A stretch of DNA of 64,000 nt. It comes from Flammula alnicola. Taxonomy: Eukaryota; Basidiomycota; Agaricomycetes; Agaricales; Strophariaceae. The stretch spans positions 434,001 through 498,000 of the forward strand of contig JADNRV010000007.1 in NCBI GenBank assembly GCA_015499995.1, written 5' to 3'. Made by a program: the position numbers and the translations under genes. Within the stretch, counting starts at the first letter, position 1; every line of letters begins with the position of its first letter. This document shows positions 1 through 12,453 of this stretch, piece by piece. The notes below the pieces were generated by a model. The model was not told the DNA's origin. It saw only the letters and a list, made by a program, of their open reading frames with translations, and searched no databases.

Positions 1-1572
1 GATGGAAGGAACGAAGTCAGTCCGACCGCAGAGGCAGCTGCCAGAAGGGCCTCGCGATTCTTCAAGCCCTAGAGCCCTTCTGAAGAGTCGGGATTATGAT
101 GCATAGATTCTAATGCCCACTCCCTCTGGCTCAGGATGGTTTGGCGACCCCCCGGAACCTTCTAGTCCAAATCTATTCCGTGACTCAGGGGATATACACG
201 ACAACTTTGACATGTAAAACCTCAATGTATATTTGCTATGTATTTATCGGATCTGGTTCCTCTTATCTCATGGTCTCGACGCTATGTCACGCTAGCACTC
301 TGGTAGTGTCACTATACAGCCTTCACGATGATCGCTCAAGTGTATTTATGACTTGTATGTAACTTGTACCATACTTGTACAGTAAACATAGATATGTATG
401 TGTTGTTCTAAAACCGTTAGTAAAAAATCCGCGGTCAAATAAGTAGACGAGTCGCGACGATCACCTTAAATAAACTAGAATAACTTGAGCTGCTGATATC
501 AGGTAAATAATATCAGCCTGAGGCGAGCTACTTCTCCCAACTAGTATCTCCCCCGAGTAATATCATCCCCCAATAGTATAATTACTTCGTGACCTGGGGG
601 TGTTTCGTGTATATATGTACACTGGTCAGATCGTACCTCTCCACTTCACCGTTGTCCTATCTTAAATTCAACCTTGACTCAACCCTGAGACTTGTACAGT
701 AATAATAGTATGGGCGCCCAGTATGATACTGCGCATTGAATTGTCCACGTATGATTTGTTTTCCGGGACGGTCTATCCCACTAAGAACTCACTACCTAAA
801 AAGTCTGATAATCGTGCATAATAGGCGAGTACTGGTGCCATTGCCCACGACCCAGATTTAAATAATCGCCTCCTGCCAGCTGCATATTTATTTATGGTAG
901 GAAAATCAATAGAGTCGTAAATATACCCCATTCGATATTTCTGCGGCCAGGATGGTTGACACACGAAATTAGCGAGGCGCATATTATCCACCGACTGATA
1001 TAGCACTTTATCCAACGTATCCCATGGAACGTTCTATACTTACCGTCACGGTCGCAAGATACGCAACGCCAAGCAATATTGGCGACGCTATAATTGCAGC
1101 GAGCTTCTCCCATTCACTACAAGCTATCTTGTCTCTGCAATCTATTTTGTGCATGCGATAGCCGGGACAATGTGGACGCGGCTCGTTTCCCATGCTCTAC
1201 AGTATTTTTCTCGTCTTGTGAATCCTAATGTTATAAGCAGGTTACATATAAGTACATGGGCCGGGGGTTATAAATAGACCTTCACAGAATGCATACATAC
1301 AGTCGCAGAAGGCCAGAATTTGCCAAGAAATCGAAAAGGACGCGCTGTACTTACTAGAAGTAGAGATAACGAACCTTCGATGAGGGTATAGAATACAGTA
1401 AATTGTCCGCGTTAACCAAGACGTGAGATAGATGGCGGTAATTATCGAATTGCGTGGGGTAGTGATATGTTCGGCCGAGCACAACGACGCTCAACGGACC
1501 AGTTTGAACTCGAGCGAGGGTGGCTGCGGCACAGTGACGGAACGCAGCACGCCCATGGCGGTAGGGAGACCC
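1..1572. other. Left-edge region without a confident gene
   Basis: The first bases read openly in two plus-strand frames, ending at a TAG at 70-72 in frame 1 and at about 106 in frame 2. Either could be the last codons of a gene cut by the window edge, but nothing decides between them. Short minus-strand ORFs at 773-1193 include a hydrophobic stretch followed by a GTAAGT donor, which could be a small spliced gene or chance. The rest is AT-rich with TATA-like tracts and no recognisable product. Confidence 0.3.
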
Positions 1573-3067
1573 TCAGTTGCCATCGCGCCTATAATTAGAC
1601 GCGAACCCGCCAGATCGCTTGCTGTTTGGGGTATACTGCGCATTTGAAAAAGCTGGCGCAGTTGAGAGAGGCGCAGTCATTTGGACTTGGAAGGGTGCTT
1701 GAACCGCGGGGTGTTGATATAAGGCGTGAGGCCCGTGGTTGTGAATTTGCTGCTGCTGGTTACTCCTACCAGTAGTGTTGACCTGGGAGTGTAGTCGGGT
1801 AGTATTGGAGGCGGGTCCAGTTGCTTCCGCAGCTGGAGTTCTGCCATAGCGCTGCTGCCCATAAAAGTGGTTTGGCGAGCGGTTGTTGTTGAGGTCGTAA
1901 CTTCTCTTTCTTTTGTTGTTTTTCCAGTCCGGAATAGGCTTCTTGGCAACGGAGGAAGAGGCTTCGCCTGTATTCTGTGATTCTGTGCCAGTGTCATTAT
2001 CTGTCTTTTCCCTGGGGACCCTTGGCGGAGGGGGCGGGCCAGGATCATAATTGGGATTCACAGGGTGCCATACAAATCCATCCGGGGTGAGTAGTTGACC
2101 CGAGACCAGGTTAAATGAAAACCAGACTCTTTCGGGAGTCTGTAGTGCGGACACCATTGCTTCCAGCTTCCTGTAAAGTGTGTGTCCGGCATGGGCGTCG
2201 TTGCTGGCATCTAAAATTGTTTTGAAATATGGAAGTTAGAATCGAGAAGTTTGGGAGACAAAAAAATAGGAAAGAAGGCAGTAAAAATAAAATTCTCACA
2301 TTCTATTTGTTGCGGGCTTAAATACGCTTCCCAGTTACTGCGGGTTATTTTGCCTTTTCCTAGCAGTCGATACTCATAGCTTTCGATGAGGCGGGCAAGG
2401 CCTAATGAGGAGTTGTATTTTCCTTGCCAACGAGCGTTATCGACGGTACGAGCAAGCAAAGACAGGTCAACACAATTGTACATGTGGACGTGAAAGTCGA
2501 TATGGAGCTTCTTCGCGTCATCTATAAAAAACCTCATGAGCATGCAAGACCAGACCGAAATTTGAATAATCTAACTTTGTATAGCTACTCCAGTCTTCAC
2601 GATGAGAGGGTCTGCTAGTACTTGCACCAAACTTGAAGGGAACTCTGTAAGATTAGGATATGATTAAGTACGAGGGTACAAAAAAGGCTTGTCGTCGGGG
2701 AGTAACGATTTTTAGAAATTTGAATTGATCTACCTTTCATCGCGCTAACCTGCAGTAGAAATATGGTGTCATTGTTGGCTAGCTGCACGAGAGCGACAGG
2801 GTTCTCTCCACCTCCTTTGACAAAGGTCGGCTTCCATTCGAGATCGAAACCAAGAGCCTGGGGGCCACGAGGAAGCTTAGAGAGTTCTAGGTTGGCCTCT
2901 TTGTGATCGCGAATGTACAAGACTTTTGCCTTTGGATTGTAATCTTTCCAAGAATACGCTGAGGTGGGGGCAGGTCGGGGAGGCGATTTGTCGATGATCG
3001 GAGCTTGGCCAAGACTTAGAGATGAGGTTGAGGAGGATCCGGATGACTCGCCCGAGGTCACTGACAT
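1573..3067 (-). CDS. Werner-type 3'-5' exonuclease (RNase H-like, DEDDy)
   Basis: This gene probably encodes a nuclease that removes nucleotides from 3' ends, related to the exonuclease domain of WRN. The domain is rebuilt from four exons. Exon 1 carries the FDLEW motif (Exo I, D-x-E). After an intron comes GVAIQ, which splices onto NDAKKLHIDF (Exo II region), followed by DLSLLAR. A third splice creates YASNDA, the Exo III tyrosine/aspartate motif. All junctions keep frame with GT...AG introns. The ATG at 3067 gives MSVTSGESS; an in-frame GTG lies just upstream and is less likely. About 150 C-terminal residues are Pro/Asn/Gln-rich and look disordered. There is no helicase domain, so this is a stand-alone exonuclease. 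The family assignment is solid; the cellular role is inferred. Confidence 0.87.
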
Positions 3068-3822
3068 GGCGTTTACTAGCACAATCTAGAGACGTGGAAG
3101 TGACAGCGACAAGGTAAAGACTGTGAGCTTAAGAGGCCAATAGACTTTGTAAAATTTAAGCTGTGTGAATAGCCTGGGCGGGGTAGAAAAAGTATCTTAA
3201 AATAAAAGGTGAGAAAAAGCCGAGAGGACGGACGCTTGGCGCAGTGAAAATGTAAATGGGACCTACCGTTGAGTGATTGACTGGCAGTGGTGGTGGCTGG
3301 AATAGAGTGATGGCAGACAGATTGCAAGGGAATGAAACGATGAGAGCGCATTCCAAACCTGAACGTGTGCCCACACTCAATTAGCGCTTCCTTCATTGGC
3401 TGCTATTCTTTATTCAGTCGCATTCGGTCACATAAGTGTCACATCTTGTCACATCACACCCTTCCAAGAAAGACAAAGCGGGCCAAGTCAAGGCACAGAT
3501 TGCAAACTTGGACGCGCTTTCTTATCCGCACCTCGATGTGTTTCCCTTTTTCTTGTGCCGCAGCGACTATTGGTGTATCAATGGATGGCTGTGATTTATG
3601 CCAGGTATTAGGTGTGTTTGGGAGATAGTGTGTGTACGCGTGTTCTATTCTTGGTTCCGAGCATTTTCCCGATTCGAAAATAGCTCAGCACTCAGCTATC
3701 CGATGAGCTCTTGGCAAAAAGTCTTGGTATGCTCACAAAAATAGCCCACCGCTGCACGACTTAAGAGCAACCCTCTGGGCAACCCCACCAATTCTTGGCC
3801 CCATCGTACCTTTCACTCAACC
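3068..3822. promoter_or_regulatory. Divergent intergenic region
   Basis: About 750 bases separate the exonuclease gene (-) from the next gene (+), so both promoters must lie here. ORFs on either strand (for example 3365-3628 +) resemble no protein I know and lack good context. No specific binding site was recognised. Confidence 0.4.
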
Positions 3823-4679
3823 ATGAATTCACATCCCAGTCACCACTATCCCCACCCAGAGCCCATGCGCCACACAAACGGTGACCTTAAGCGCCTCATC
3901 TCTTCCGCCTATTCTGCCCTCGACCAGGTCCGTCTCTGTGCCACATCGCCCTCATTCATTGTGGCTCATTTCTCAAATTTATAGCCACCACCCCCTAGTC
4001 TAAGGGAGATCCTCACTGCCTATAGCACAAAAGGCGACGGCGATCGCGACATGCTACTAGCCATGCTCAATGCAAAGACCGCAGAGGATCAGGTTGGTTC
4101 CTCCCAATCACCTAGCTTTTTTCCCGTCTCACTTCAATATTCGCCCTATAGCGACTGGCATCTGTCACATCATTGCACCGGACGATACTCGAAATTTACC
4201 AAATTTCATCACTGCCAACTCCAGAAAATAATTCGTATTCACGGTCTGCCACTAATGGGCCGCAGTTTTATCCTACCCCGAATTTCGCGCAATCACCACG
4301 TGCGCTCGACCAACCGCCTCCTCGTCGAGTACACCATCGTCATCGTGCCAGCTCTAGGAGCCGTTCGCCTCCACGAATTCATTCGCATTCGCATTTGCCT
4401 CCGGCCAGGGACGCACGGGAGATGCCCATAATGCACCACCCGGAACACCCACGTAAACGTCACCGTTCATCTCGTTCACCACATCTATCTCATGCAGGCG
4501 TCTATGAATCGTCGCATCCATCTGAGCAGTTCCCGCCCTCCCCGTATTCATCGTCAGACCGAAGTGATTCGGCCGAATATTCACCACGCTCACGGGCGTC
4601 AATGACCATCGGCTCTCTCCTCTCCTCGGGGCCTAGTCGAGAAATGAATACCGACATTCCATCGCAAGAACGCGACTGA
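3823..4679 (+). CDS. Uncharacterised Ser/Arg/His-rich protein
   Basis: I do not recognise a family. The ATG at 3823 opens an N-terminal exon (MNSHPSHHYP...). Two short GT...AG introns follow, each spliced cleanly at an internal glutamine (SALDQ then PPPPSLREIL; KTAEDQ then RLASVTSL). The N-terminal 90 residues look helical and may be a small conserved domain. The remaining 150 are rich in Pro, Ser, Arg and His, with RSRSPPR- and RSSRSP-like patches similar to SR-type low-complexity tails, and end near SQERD. This suggests a nuclear or RNA-associated protein, but that is inference only. Both introns and the long open third exon support it as real. Confidence 0.65.
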
Positions 4680-6094
4680 TGGCTTCCTGTCGTACTATAG
4701 GATCAGAGTTTGCTTGACATTTACTCATTTAAGCGCCACACATTTTATTTTGACACCTTTTTAACTTGCTGCTACATTATTCCTGTTCCCACTGCTATCT
4801 GTATGCAAATCATAGCTAGCTGTACAACACCTACCTATACTTTTTCTTCCCCAATATGCTCTGATGTGACTCTGCATCTGAAAGGTAGTACATACTCTCA
4901 ACTTAATAGAAACAACGTTGGCCGACATTGAACTTTAGCGCCGTCTAGCTCCGAAGGCTGGTGAATCCAATGGCCATCACACCTGCCGTGCACCATTTCT
5001 TTGTTTTGCTGTGGACTTTGTTCTAGGCATATTCTTGGTCATGATCCTTTGTATGTATGTTTCCACCAATCCTATTTTTACACACTTCGAGACCACGTTA
5101 TACTTGGCGTCGAAAAAAACCCGCAATTTCGGAGAGCTCTGCTCCTTTTACCCAAGACCGTGTAAGCACTAGTAATCAAGTTTGCACAATCATCAGCTTG
5201 GCAGTGACAATATTCGACTACCAGCCGCATCAAGCGCGTCGACACATGTTCTGCGTCGACCTATTTTTGTCGCCTTCCTGGGCATCTTGATGGTGTTTTG
5301 TAAAAATATTCATGTCAATGGCGTGCGGATTGATTTCATGAATGTCTGTGCTGACAATAACTCTCATGCACAGAGGCCTTGCTCGGAATGCCAGGTCGGA
5401 AATGAAACTTATTGCAGACACGGCGAGAGATCAAGAGCCTGGCATGGCGAAGGTTCAGGGCATTATTAAACGGTGCGCCAAGCGTCTTTCGGGACAAGCT
5501 CTATGATCACGTCGCCAGTTATCTTTACACCCCCCGGAAGCATTGCAGATCGACAGAAAAGCCCTTAAGAACACACTTGGCTAGGAGAATAAAGCCACAA
5601 TTAGGACAAGCAAATTTTCGCCATGTCACGCGCCATCTCGCGCAATGGGCCAAAAGGGCAAACGCGGACGACAAGACGTAAAAATTGAATGGCATGGAAC
5701 TGTTGTAACACGCCCGCGTCCTGTTTCCGGACCTGCATGAGTAACGCTGAAGGGTCCGGTTGAGCCGGGTCTTGCTCAATTCAAATTTACTTTACACCGT
5801 TATCACACCGATATACTTATCCATGGCTATGAGGGTATGATTCATGAACTAAAAATGCCCGTCTCCCAAGGAAGATGCTTCTTTCAGTCGCCCGTGACGC
5901 GAGCGTTACTGGGCTAAAAATAGATTTTGTCACGATGGGTCAAAATTATCGTCCATCGAGCACGTGATCGACGCGAAGTTCATGTGTTTTTGTATGTTTG
6001 GATCATGTTCCCCAAACTAGTCTACTACTTACTCTCGACTGTCTCACACTACTTGTTCATTGCAAGCGAACTCTAGCTAAAGAAGGGCTCTTTA
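4680..6094. other. Intergenic, no gene recognised
   Basis: This holds the 3' flank of the upstream gene and the promoter of the RING gene. Two overlapping opposite-strand ORFs at 5412-5779 have no recognisable motif. I checked the GC-rich stretch around 5700-5770 for a tRNA fold and found no convincing T-loop or anticodon arm. Confidence 0.4.
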
Positions 6095-7796
6095 ATGTCT
6101 GACAATGAGTTTGACAATGTACCTGACGATTTTGCCGATGTACAAGATGTAGATTGGGCACAACTTTTGGCTGGGCCATCGACCCATGCCTCCTACACGC
6201 TTCCCAGAGAGACTCCTGCTGCAACCCACGACCCAGTGATACCTCCCAACCCGCCTGAATCCAACGATTCTTCCTCATATTTCTCTGACGACGATGGCAT
6301 GGACTCTGCTTTCCTTGCTGAACTTGACCGCGTTGAGCAAAGACTCACTCAGGCTCCGCAGGTGGCACTTTCCAACTTCTTGGGTGGAGGTAAGAGTGCA
6401 TATATTTAAACTCTTGCGAAATACTTCATTGATGTGGTCTATGTAAAGGCATGGCTGCAGTCCCCAGGCCTGCTGCACAGATGGCTGCCAGTGGTTCCTC
6501 AGGTGAGTTTTGGAGCCATCTTGATAGTGTTCACACCAACGTTTTCATCTGATCGATGTGTACTTCACTTTAACATAGTCTCTGATCGGATGCCTGGCGG
6601 TGATGGTGAGCTTTCTTTTTAAATTATCTGCCCTCTTCTGTTAATTTGTATATCGGCGACCTACAGCCCTTGCGCCGCAACCCCAATCGTATCAGTTATC
6701 TGAGCAACAGCGTTCTCATTACTTTTCAAGTACGCTCATCTTTCTTGTTACGCTCTAAATTATTGGCGGCTAAATGTTTATCCTTGATTTAAGATCTCAC
6801 AACGCGAGGATGTGTGTTTGCTCTTCACTTCATGGGTTAGACGAGGACCTAATTCATTACCCACGATAGCCTCTTCTCCTCAAAGAGTCGAGGATGCCAA
6901 ACTAGCTGAAAAGTGCAGCGTCCAGTGCGCTTCAGACGTGCCCTGCAAGAGACCATGTTCTGATGATGCCCTGCATCTCATCTCACCGAAAAAGAAGGGA
7001 AAGATGAAGACTGATGACCACTTGTACCAAATTATTTCTGGCTATGAGGATGAGCTTACATGTCCGATGTAAGTACGCAGATGCCTCATATTCTGATTCA
7101 AGACCCCGCACTAAATCCCAGGTTCCCAGATGCTGTGACCTGTTGTACGTTCTAAATTTACATTTGACTCGAGAAAGCTTACGCAGAATGATTTGTCTAG
7201 TGTCGCTTCTCATGTGGGAAACCCGTGCGGACATACCTTCTGTGGCGAGTGTGGCTGGAAATGGCATTTCAATGTCGAGAATGTAAGTGATTTAATCGAT
7301 GCATTCAATATTGGCTGACAATGGGGCATGCAGCGAAATAAGGGTTGTCCGTGTTGCCGCAGAACATTGGACAAAACGACCCCAATAATACCTAATATTG
7401 CGATGGACAACGTAGTGGAGAAGCATGTGCGAGCCCTCGCATTGAGTGGGATGCAAGAGTGGGAACCAGGCGGGCGGAAATACCACGAATGGAATGTTCG
7501 AAAGCAGTAAGTTAATTCGATTACCTTTGTTCGTATCAACGCTAATTATGATCTTTGCTCTTTTTAGGGCATGGAGAGATGGCGCAAATCAGAGAGAGCA
7601 GAGAAAGGCGCGGCACGCAGGGAAACCTATTATCTCCCTGGGAACAATCCGGGTCTTTGAGATGCCAGGAGAGTGGATCCCTCTAGAGGATAATATGGAT
7701 GAAGACCCGACGTACGAAGATAGCGATGCCGAGCTTATCCCACGCCCGATACAACGAGCGCGTCGACGGCGACGGCGAGAGCAGGGACGAGCGTGA
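6095..7796 (+). CDS. C3HC4 RING-finger protein, probable E3 ubiquitin ligase
   Basis: The acidic N-terminus (MSDNEFDNVPDDFADVQ) begins at 6095. It is followed by a Pro/Ser-rich linker split by several tiny exons (roughly 6450-6840) whose exact borders I could not fix, then a basic patch PKKKGK. The RING is assembled from exons: ELTC ends at a GTAAGT donor and splices to make CPICCDL, a 40-50 base intron follows, then NPCGHTFCGECGWKW, and a last splice gives GCPCCRR. This supplies the C-x2-C, C-x-H, C-x2-C and C-x2-C zinc ligands of a C3HC4 RING. The tail ends in an Arg-rich stretch (RARRRRRREQGRA) that could bind nucleic acid or act as a nuclear signal. Substrate unknown. Confidence 0.8.
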
Positions 7797-8036
7797 ACCA
7801 GTGGATGTGGGATGAAGGCATTGTTCAGTATTGGAAAGCTTAGCTTATGAATGGTTGAGCCTGGCATGATTGAGTGACGTCAGAGTACTTATACCTTCTA
7901 TGATGGACGGTTTCAGTACACAATGGACCAAGTGCGAATTCGCGCCTGGGCCCCCTATTCCGCGCCTAAACAGCGCACTGGGGCACACCACTCGTTTCCC
8001 TCGTCGTCCACCTCCTCTTCTCTTCCAACGCCCACC

Positions 8037-10479
8037 ATGATTATAACCTTCAACCCTCCGCTCCGCGAAACCGTTCATGTTGCGTCCCCATCATTAATCC
8101 CACAAATACAAACAACGCCACTGCTGTTTACCGCTCAGCTAAGCGCACTCGACCACGCCCAACTAGTTCGTGAGGGCGGACGTATCCAATTGTGGTCAGA
8201 CCTTCCTCGTCACGATAAAGCCAATGGCGGGTGGAGCGAGTTGGAATTCATCGATGCGAACGAACCAAAGGAACCACTTTCAAGAGCATATACGGTATCA
8301 TTGCGTAGTTCGCCGCGGGCACGCGACACACAGATTAAAAACCTGTATCTCTCTATCATTCTACCACCTACAAACAGTGAAGCGCAGCAGTTCTCTTTCA
8401 CTTATCGTATCGTGTACCCCTCGGGCCGCACAACTTGGCTCAGCGATTTTGGCCAGAATGGATCATTGGTCCTAACGGTGCCCGAGCCTAACGTGCTGAG
8501 TGGTCTCGTCCTGCAGGAGCCATGGGCTGTAGACCCTTCACGGCAGGCACGCATATTCCATAATGGCGAAGGCATTGATACCTTGGAGGTCGCGAAGATT
8601 ACTCGTATCTCAGATTTTCGAATCCAGGCTTTGGGTAAAGACGGGTTCGTAATACAGTTTCTTTCCTTAATATATGCGCTTATCTCCACATTTTTCAATA
8701 AAGATTCATCCCCAACTTGACGAATGCTTCCGTTCTATTCTTCGTACCTCGTTTACATGGGAATGCACTCGCTATCCTCCCGACTTATGTTATGACCGCA
8801 TCTCCCGGCTTGACGATGAGCGTCTCGACGGAAGGTCGTGTCACGATCTCGGGATCAGGCACTGTGCTCCTTCAAAGCGACGTCATGCAAGAAGCAGGTC
8901 CATTCATTCAACAGGTTCTGCTCCACAGCACGCTGGATAATTGGAACATTCTGGCAAGCGACTCCAAGAGCAAAGCTGTAGTTCTGGCCTCTAGTGGACC
9001 GACCTATCCGATACACGCCGCAGTTATACCGTTATGGCCTTCAGAGGATATTCAGTTGCCCCTCGGCCTCGACTTTTCCAAACTTACTGCCGCCTTGGCG
9101 AGTATCGAGATGCAGGAGTTTGCCTTATTCACATCCTCGAAACAGCAAATGCATATTTTTAATCTTCAGCAAACGGAAGCGCAGAAAGTCGAAAAAATAC
9201 TGCTAGACTTCGATTCGACAACGGCGACTTTACCTTGGCCCCCATCTACAGACTGCGGATGCATGACTTTCCAAATAAGATTCACAGAAATTGGGGAGCA
9301 GCAATTTTGACACACTACAATGCGGTTTCGTCGCCTTTCTTTTTCAGCGACTCGGGTGTACTTCCGACCCCTCCGCCGTCTCCCCATTTACACCCAATTG
9401 CTTTCCTTTCACAACAAATCACAGCAACATCTATCGAAACGCGAATATCTTCAGTTTCGTCACTAGATGCAGATATTGGTATCTCAGTCCGCAGCCCCGT
9501 AAATGATCACGAGAACAGCGGCGAATTTCCTCAGGACCCTTTTCAAGATCCTGAAGATTCCGACGAATCGAAGAACTTAATGCAACTCCTCCGCCTGCGC
9601 TGGCGAAACACTCGAAACCAGTGACTCCTCGAACTGGCATTATTTGGGTGTTCAAATGCATCTTTGCATCGGTTAAGGCCTTTTTCCGGGTTCTTTACAA
9701 ATTCGTCTTTGGCCCGATGCTGCCTGCAGTGGAATCTCGCCCTGCTGGTCAACCAAATCCCTCGTCCCGAAACGAGGATACGCCGAGAGTAGACGATACA
9801 GACGATTATTTGGACGACAGTCCCGAGGATGCTCCTGGAGATGAAATTTCCTCAGACCAAGTTTGCCCTAGTTCAAGTCACATTAGGGCAGAAACCCAAA
9901 CAATAACGACCACTATCTTATCCGAGGACGACATTGCATCTGAGGAGGAAACGAGGCCTTCAGAGCCTAACTTCTTACTCTCTGAATCGGTGGGACTCGA
10001 ACCCGTCAGGACGGAGAATGCTGTTATCCCAGCTGCTTCGCGTCTGCCGGGTAGATCAGATAAAGGAGACGACGTTTTCTACGCAGAAGTTCGATGTTTC
10101 AATGAGGATGACACCACACCGGCGCCAAAGACGGCTACAGTCGAAATAGTTTATTACCATTGGCCACCAATTCGACTACAACTACTGTCGAGGAAGGTCG
10201 CCGTGCGGACGTCAACCCACCCCAAGCCAAAACGGGTTTTTGGAAAAAGCAGTTAAATTCATCCATGGCTCTGGCCCACTAGCTTGTGTGGTTACCAGAA
10301 TTGAGGCATTCTCCTGTCCTCGTGATGAATCGGAGCAGGAGAAGAGTCGCGGAGAAGAGAATATGGCAAGGAATTCCTCCGATTTCGTCGCTTACCTCCT
10401 TCAATATCGACTGGAATGGGAGGATACGAGGAAAGGGAAGTTGATCGGCGTATCTTCTCCCCTTGAACCTACAGGTTGA
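8037..10479 (+). pseudogene. Uncharacterised basidiomycete protein, reading frame broken by four apparent -1 indels
   Basis: A long coding stretch starts at ATG 8037 (good context CCCACCATG; another in-frame ATG lies at 7923). One normal intron runs from about 8645 to 8709. The downstream frame then changes at about 9305-9308 (T-run), 9568-9571, 10160-10166 and 10244-10248 (A-run). No GT...AG intron explains these, yet each side still reads as sensible protein (IGEQQF then THYNAVSSP; FWKK then VKFIHGSGPLAC). Inserting one base at each site would give one continuous protein of about 800 residues ending at 10479. A hydrophobic segment (TGIIWVFKCIFASVKAFF) may be a membrane anchor, followed by an acidic disordered tail. 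No known domain recognised. It may be an intact gene with sequencing errors rather than a true pseudogene. Confidence 0.6.
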
Positions 10480-11215
10480 TTGCATTTTTTGGACGATACA
10501 TCGGGTCGATGGAGGGATCGGGATTGTTGAAGACTCAGGAGTCTAGACTCTATGTTCCGTTTCTATGTTCCGTGTTCATGAACGAACTTTGCAGCATGTT
10601 CATAAATTTGATTCCAGTTTCTGACTAGCAATACGAGCTACATAGGTGCCTGAAGGCTGAGCTATCTCGTGTTATTGTATGGCGTCGTTATTACGTTCTT
10701 TCATCTTGGCTATCGAAATTATAGACTTTCCAGAGTGCTGGACTCTCTCAATCTCTAGACAAACTCTAGTAGCAATATTTGCGTGATAGATGGCCCTTGT
10801 TTTCAGGCTCTCAAACTCCCCAGGAAGTTGGGACAAACTTGACAATTCTGATTTTTTCTCGTTAACCTTGCGTCAGTCATCACATTGACTAACATTGTAT
10901 TCTTTGCGCTATCGGTTTGCCGCATCCCAATTTAACCCGCACATCATGGAATACGATATTCCGAATATCAACTTCCCAATGCGCTTACAATGTCCGTGCT
11001 GCCAGATTTTTAACAGTTTTAAGCATTGTGATCTACAGCCATCACGTTATTGTTAATAGGAGTAAGAAGTTGTTGGCATGACCCCTTTCGCGCTTCTTGA
11101 GCGAGTAAACGTGTACTGTGTTGTAGTTTGGCACAATAAAATAGGGTCAAAACCTAACAGACGGGATTGATGAAAATGAAGAAGGCTAACGGGGTTTCCA
11201 AGTATGTCATCCCTT
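10480..11215. other. Convergent intergenic region
   Basis: This lies between the tail-to-tail ends of the frameshifted gene and the TRAX-like gene. It holds a short direct duplication of a CTATGTTCCGT unit near 10550 and otherwise only AT-rich 3'-flank sequence. Confidence 0.4.
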
Positions 11216-12323
11216 TCATATGTTATCATCTTCTTCATCACTCATGTCGGCCCGTCTTCGGTGTCCGGGAGGTTGACGAATACCATCACCACTATAGTTC
11301 GAGATCGATTGTGCGACGATATCGTCCAGCATCTCGGGTGATAAATCGTATTCTGAGCTTCGGACCACAATAGCGTATGCCGCTGAGGTAAAAGAAAGGG
11401 GAAGAGGATTAGGCGACAACAAGTCGTGAATCGCACAGATCGGACCAACCATCTTCGATTTTTTCGAGCGATTGAGCGGTAACGGACTGTTTTTTGCTAA
11501 GTTCGCGAATGTAGGGTGTCATTCGCTCGAAATCTATAGATGCGAGTTATGCCTTTAGCGAGACTTAAAAGAACGAGGATCACAGAGGTATGATTCCGTT
11601 GAATCATTTGGCATAGGATGTTAATCGACTTACCAGATTTGCATCCTCGCACGAACGCGCATACTTCACTGGCCTTCTTTCGCCCTCCTCGGCGCGCGAT
11701 ACCAGATATTGCGAAGCGCATTAATTCTCCAGTTAGATCGGATAAACCAAGAAGATAGTCGGAGACCGTCAATGGGAAATACTGAAATCATGTCTGAATT
11801 TCAATGGCACGAATGAATGAACCAAGAGCTGTACCTCGACGCCTTGTGAGTCCATAAGTGTGTGTTGGACTTCATCGAAAGTGATTAATGATCCGTAGTC
11901 GAGGTAATGCGCAAAGCTCAGAGCTTCGATGTATTCCTGCAATCCTGGAGATACTTGTCGTTGGTATCTCCAGAATCTGTCTCCTTGCAGCTCTGGTTGG
12001 AGTTTGGCATAGAGGTCTTGGATTTCACGAAGTTTTTCATAGCCCTGCTGGGCGGCACGCTTGGCAAGCCCTTGTTCGTCTTGATTTGGATGCGTATCGC
12101 TTTGCACGATACGATGCAGAAGAAATATGGTTTTCTTGGAAAGATTTGTGATGTCGCGACTGGCCTGGAAAGACGATGAGAAAGCTGCGCAAAGGAAAAC
12201 CACAAGACTTACCTTGATCAGCCTTTCTCTCCTATCGTTACTGTCATCTATATCTGCTCTAAAGGTATCGAAAAGAGCTATAAAGTCCTCTTTGGATGCC
12301 GCGCTTGCAGTGGTTGTCGCCAT
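11216..12323 (-). CDS. Translin family protein, TRAX-like
   Basis: It matches translin-associated factor X, the catalytic partner of translin in the C3PO endoribonuclease, which trims passenger strands and pre-tRNA fragments in other eukaryotes. Features in order: helical N-terminus (DFIALFDTFRADIDDSNDRR), LQEYIEALSF carrying two glutamates spaced as in the active TRAX acidic pair, SDLTGELMRF with the family D and E, and an acidic tail ending SDEEDDNI. At least four introns were traced. The ATG at 12323 gives MATTTASAASKED; an in-frame ATG at 12348-12350 would add nine residues. Length about 290, usual for TRAX. It could be translin itself, but the retained acidic pair favours TRAX. It shares a roughly 130-base divergent promoter with the HIT gene. 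Confidence 0.82.
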
Positions 12324-12453
12324 GAGAAATTGTATCACGTGGCTCGACATTAATGAAATTGACCGTTTGTGACCATTGTCCGTGGACCGTGAATAACACC
12401 AAGCTCATCCACAGACTACCATCATCTCGCTCGCCGCACCATTGTCAAACAAA
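12324..12453. promoter_or_regulatory. Short bidirectional promoter (TRAX-like / HIT protein)
   Basis: Only about 130 bases separate the two divergent start codons, so both genes must share this stretch for initiation. No TATA box was recognised. Confidence 0.45.

Noticed and set aside
5690..5775. Possible tRNA-like GC-rich hairpins
   Set aside because: No consistent acceptor stem, anticodon arm and T-loop could be drawn.
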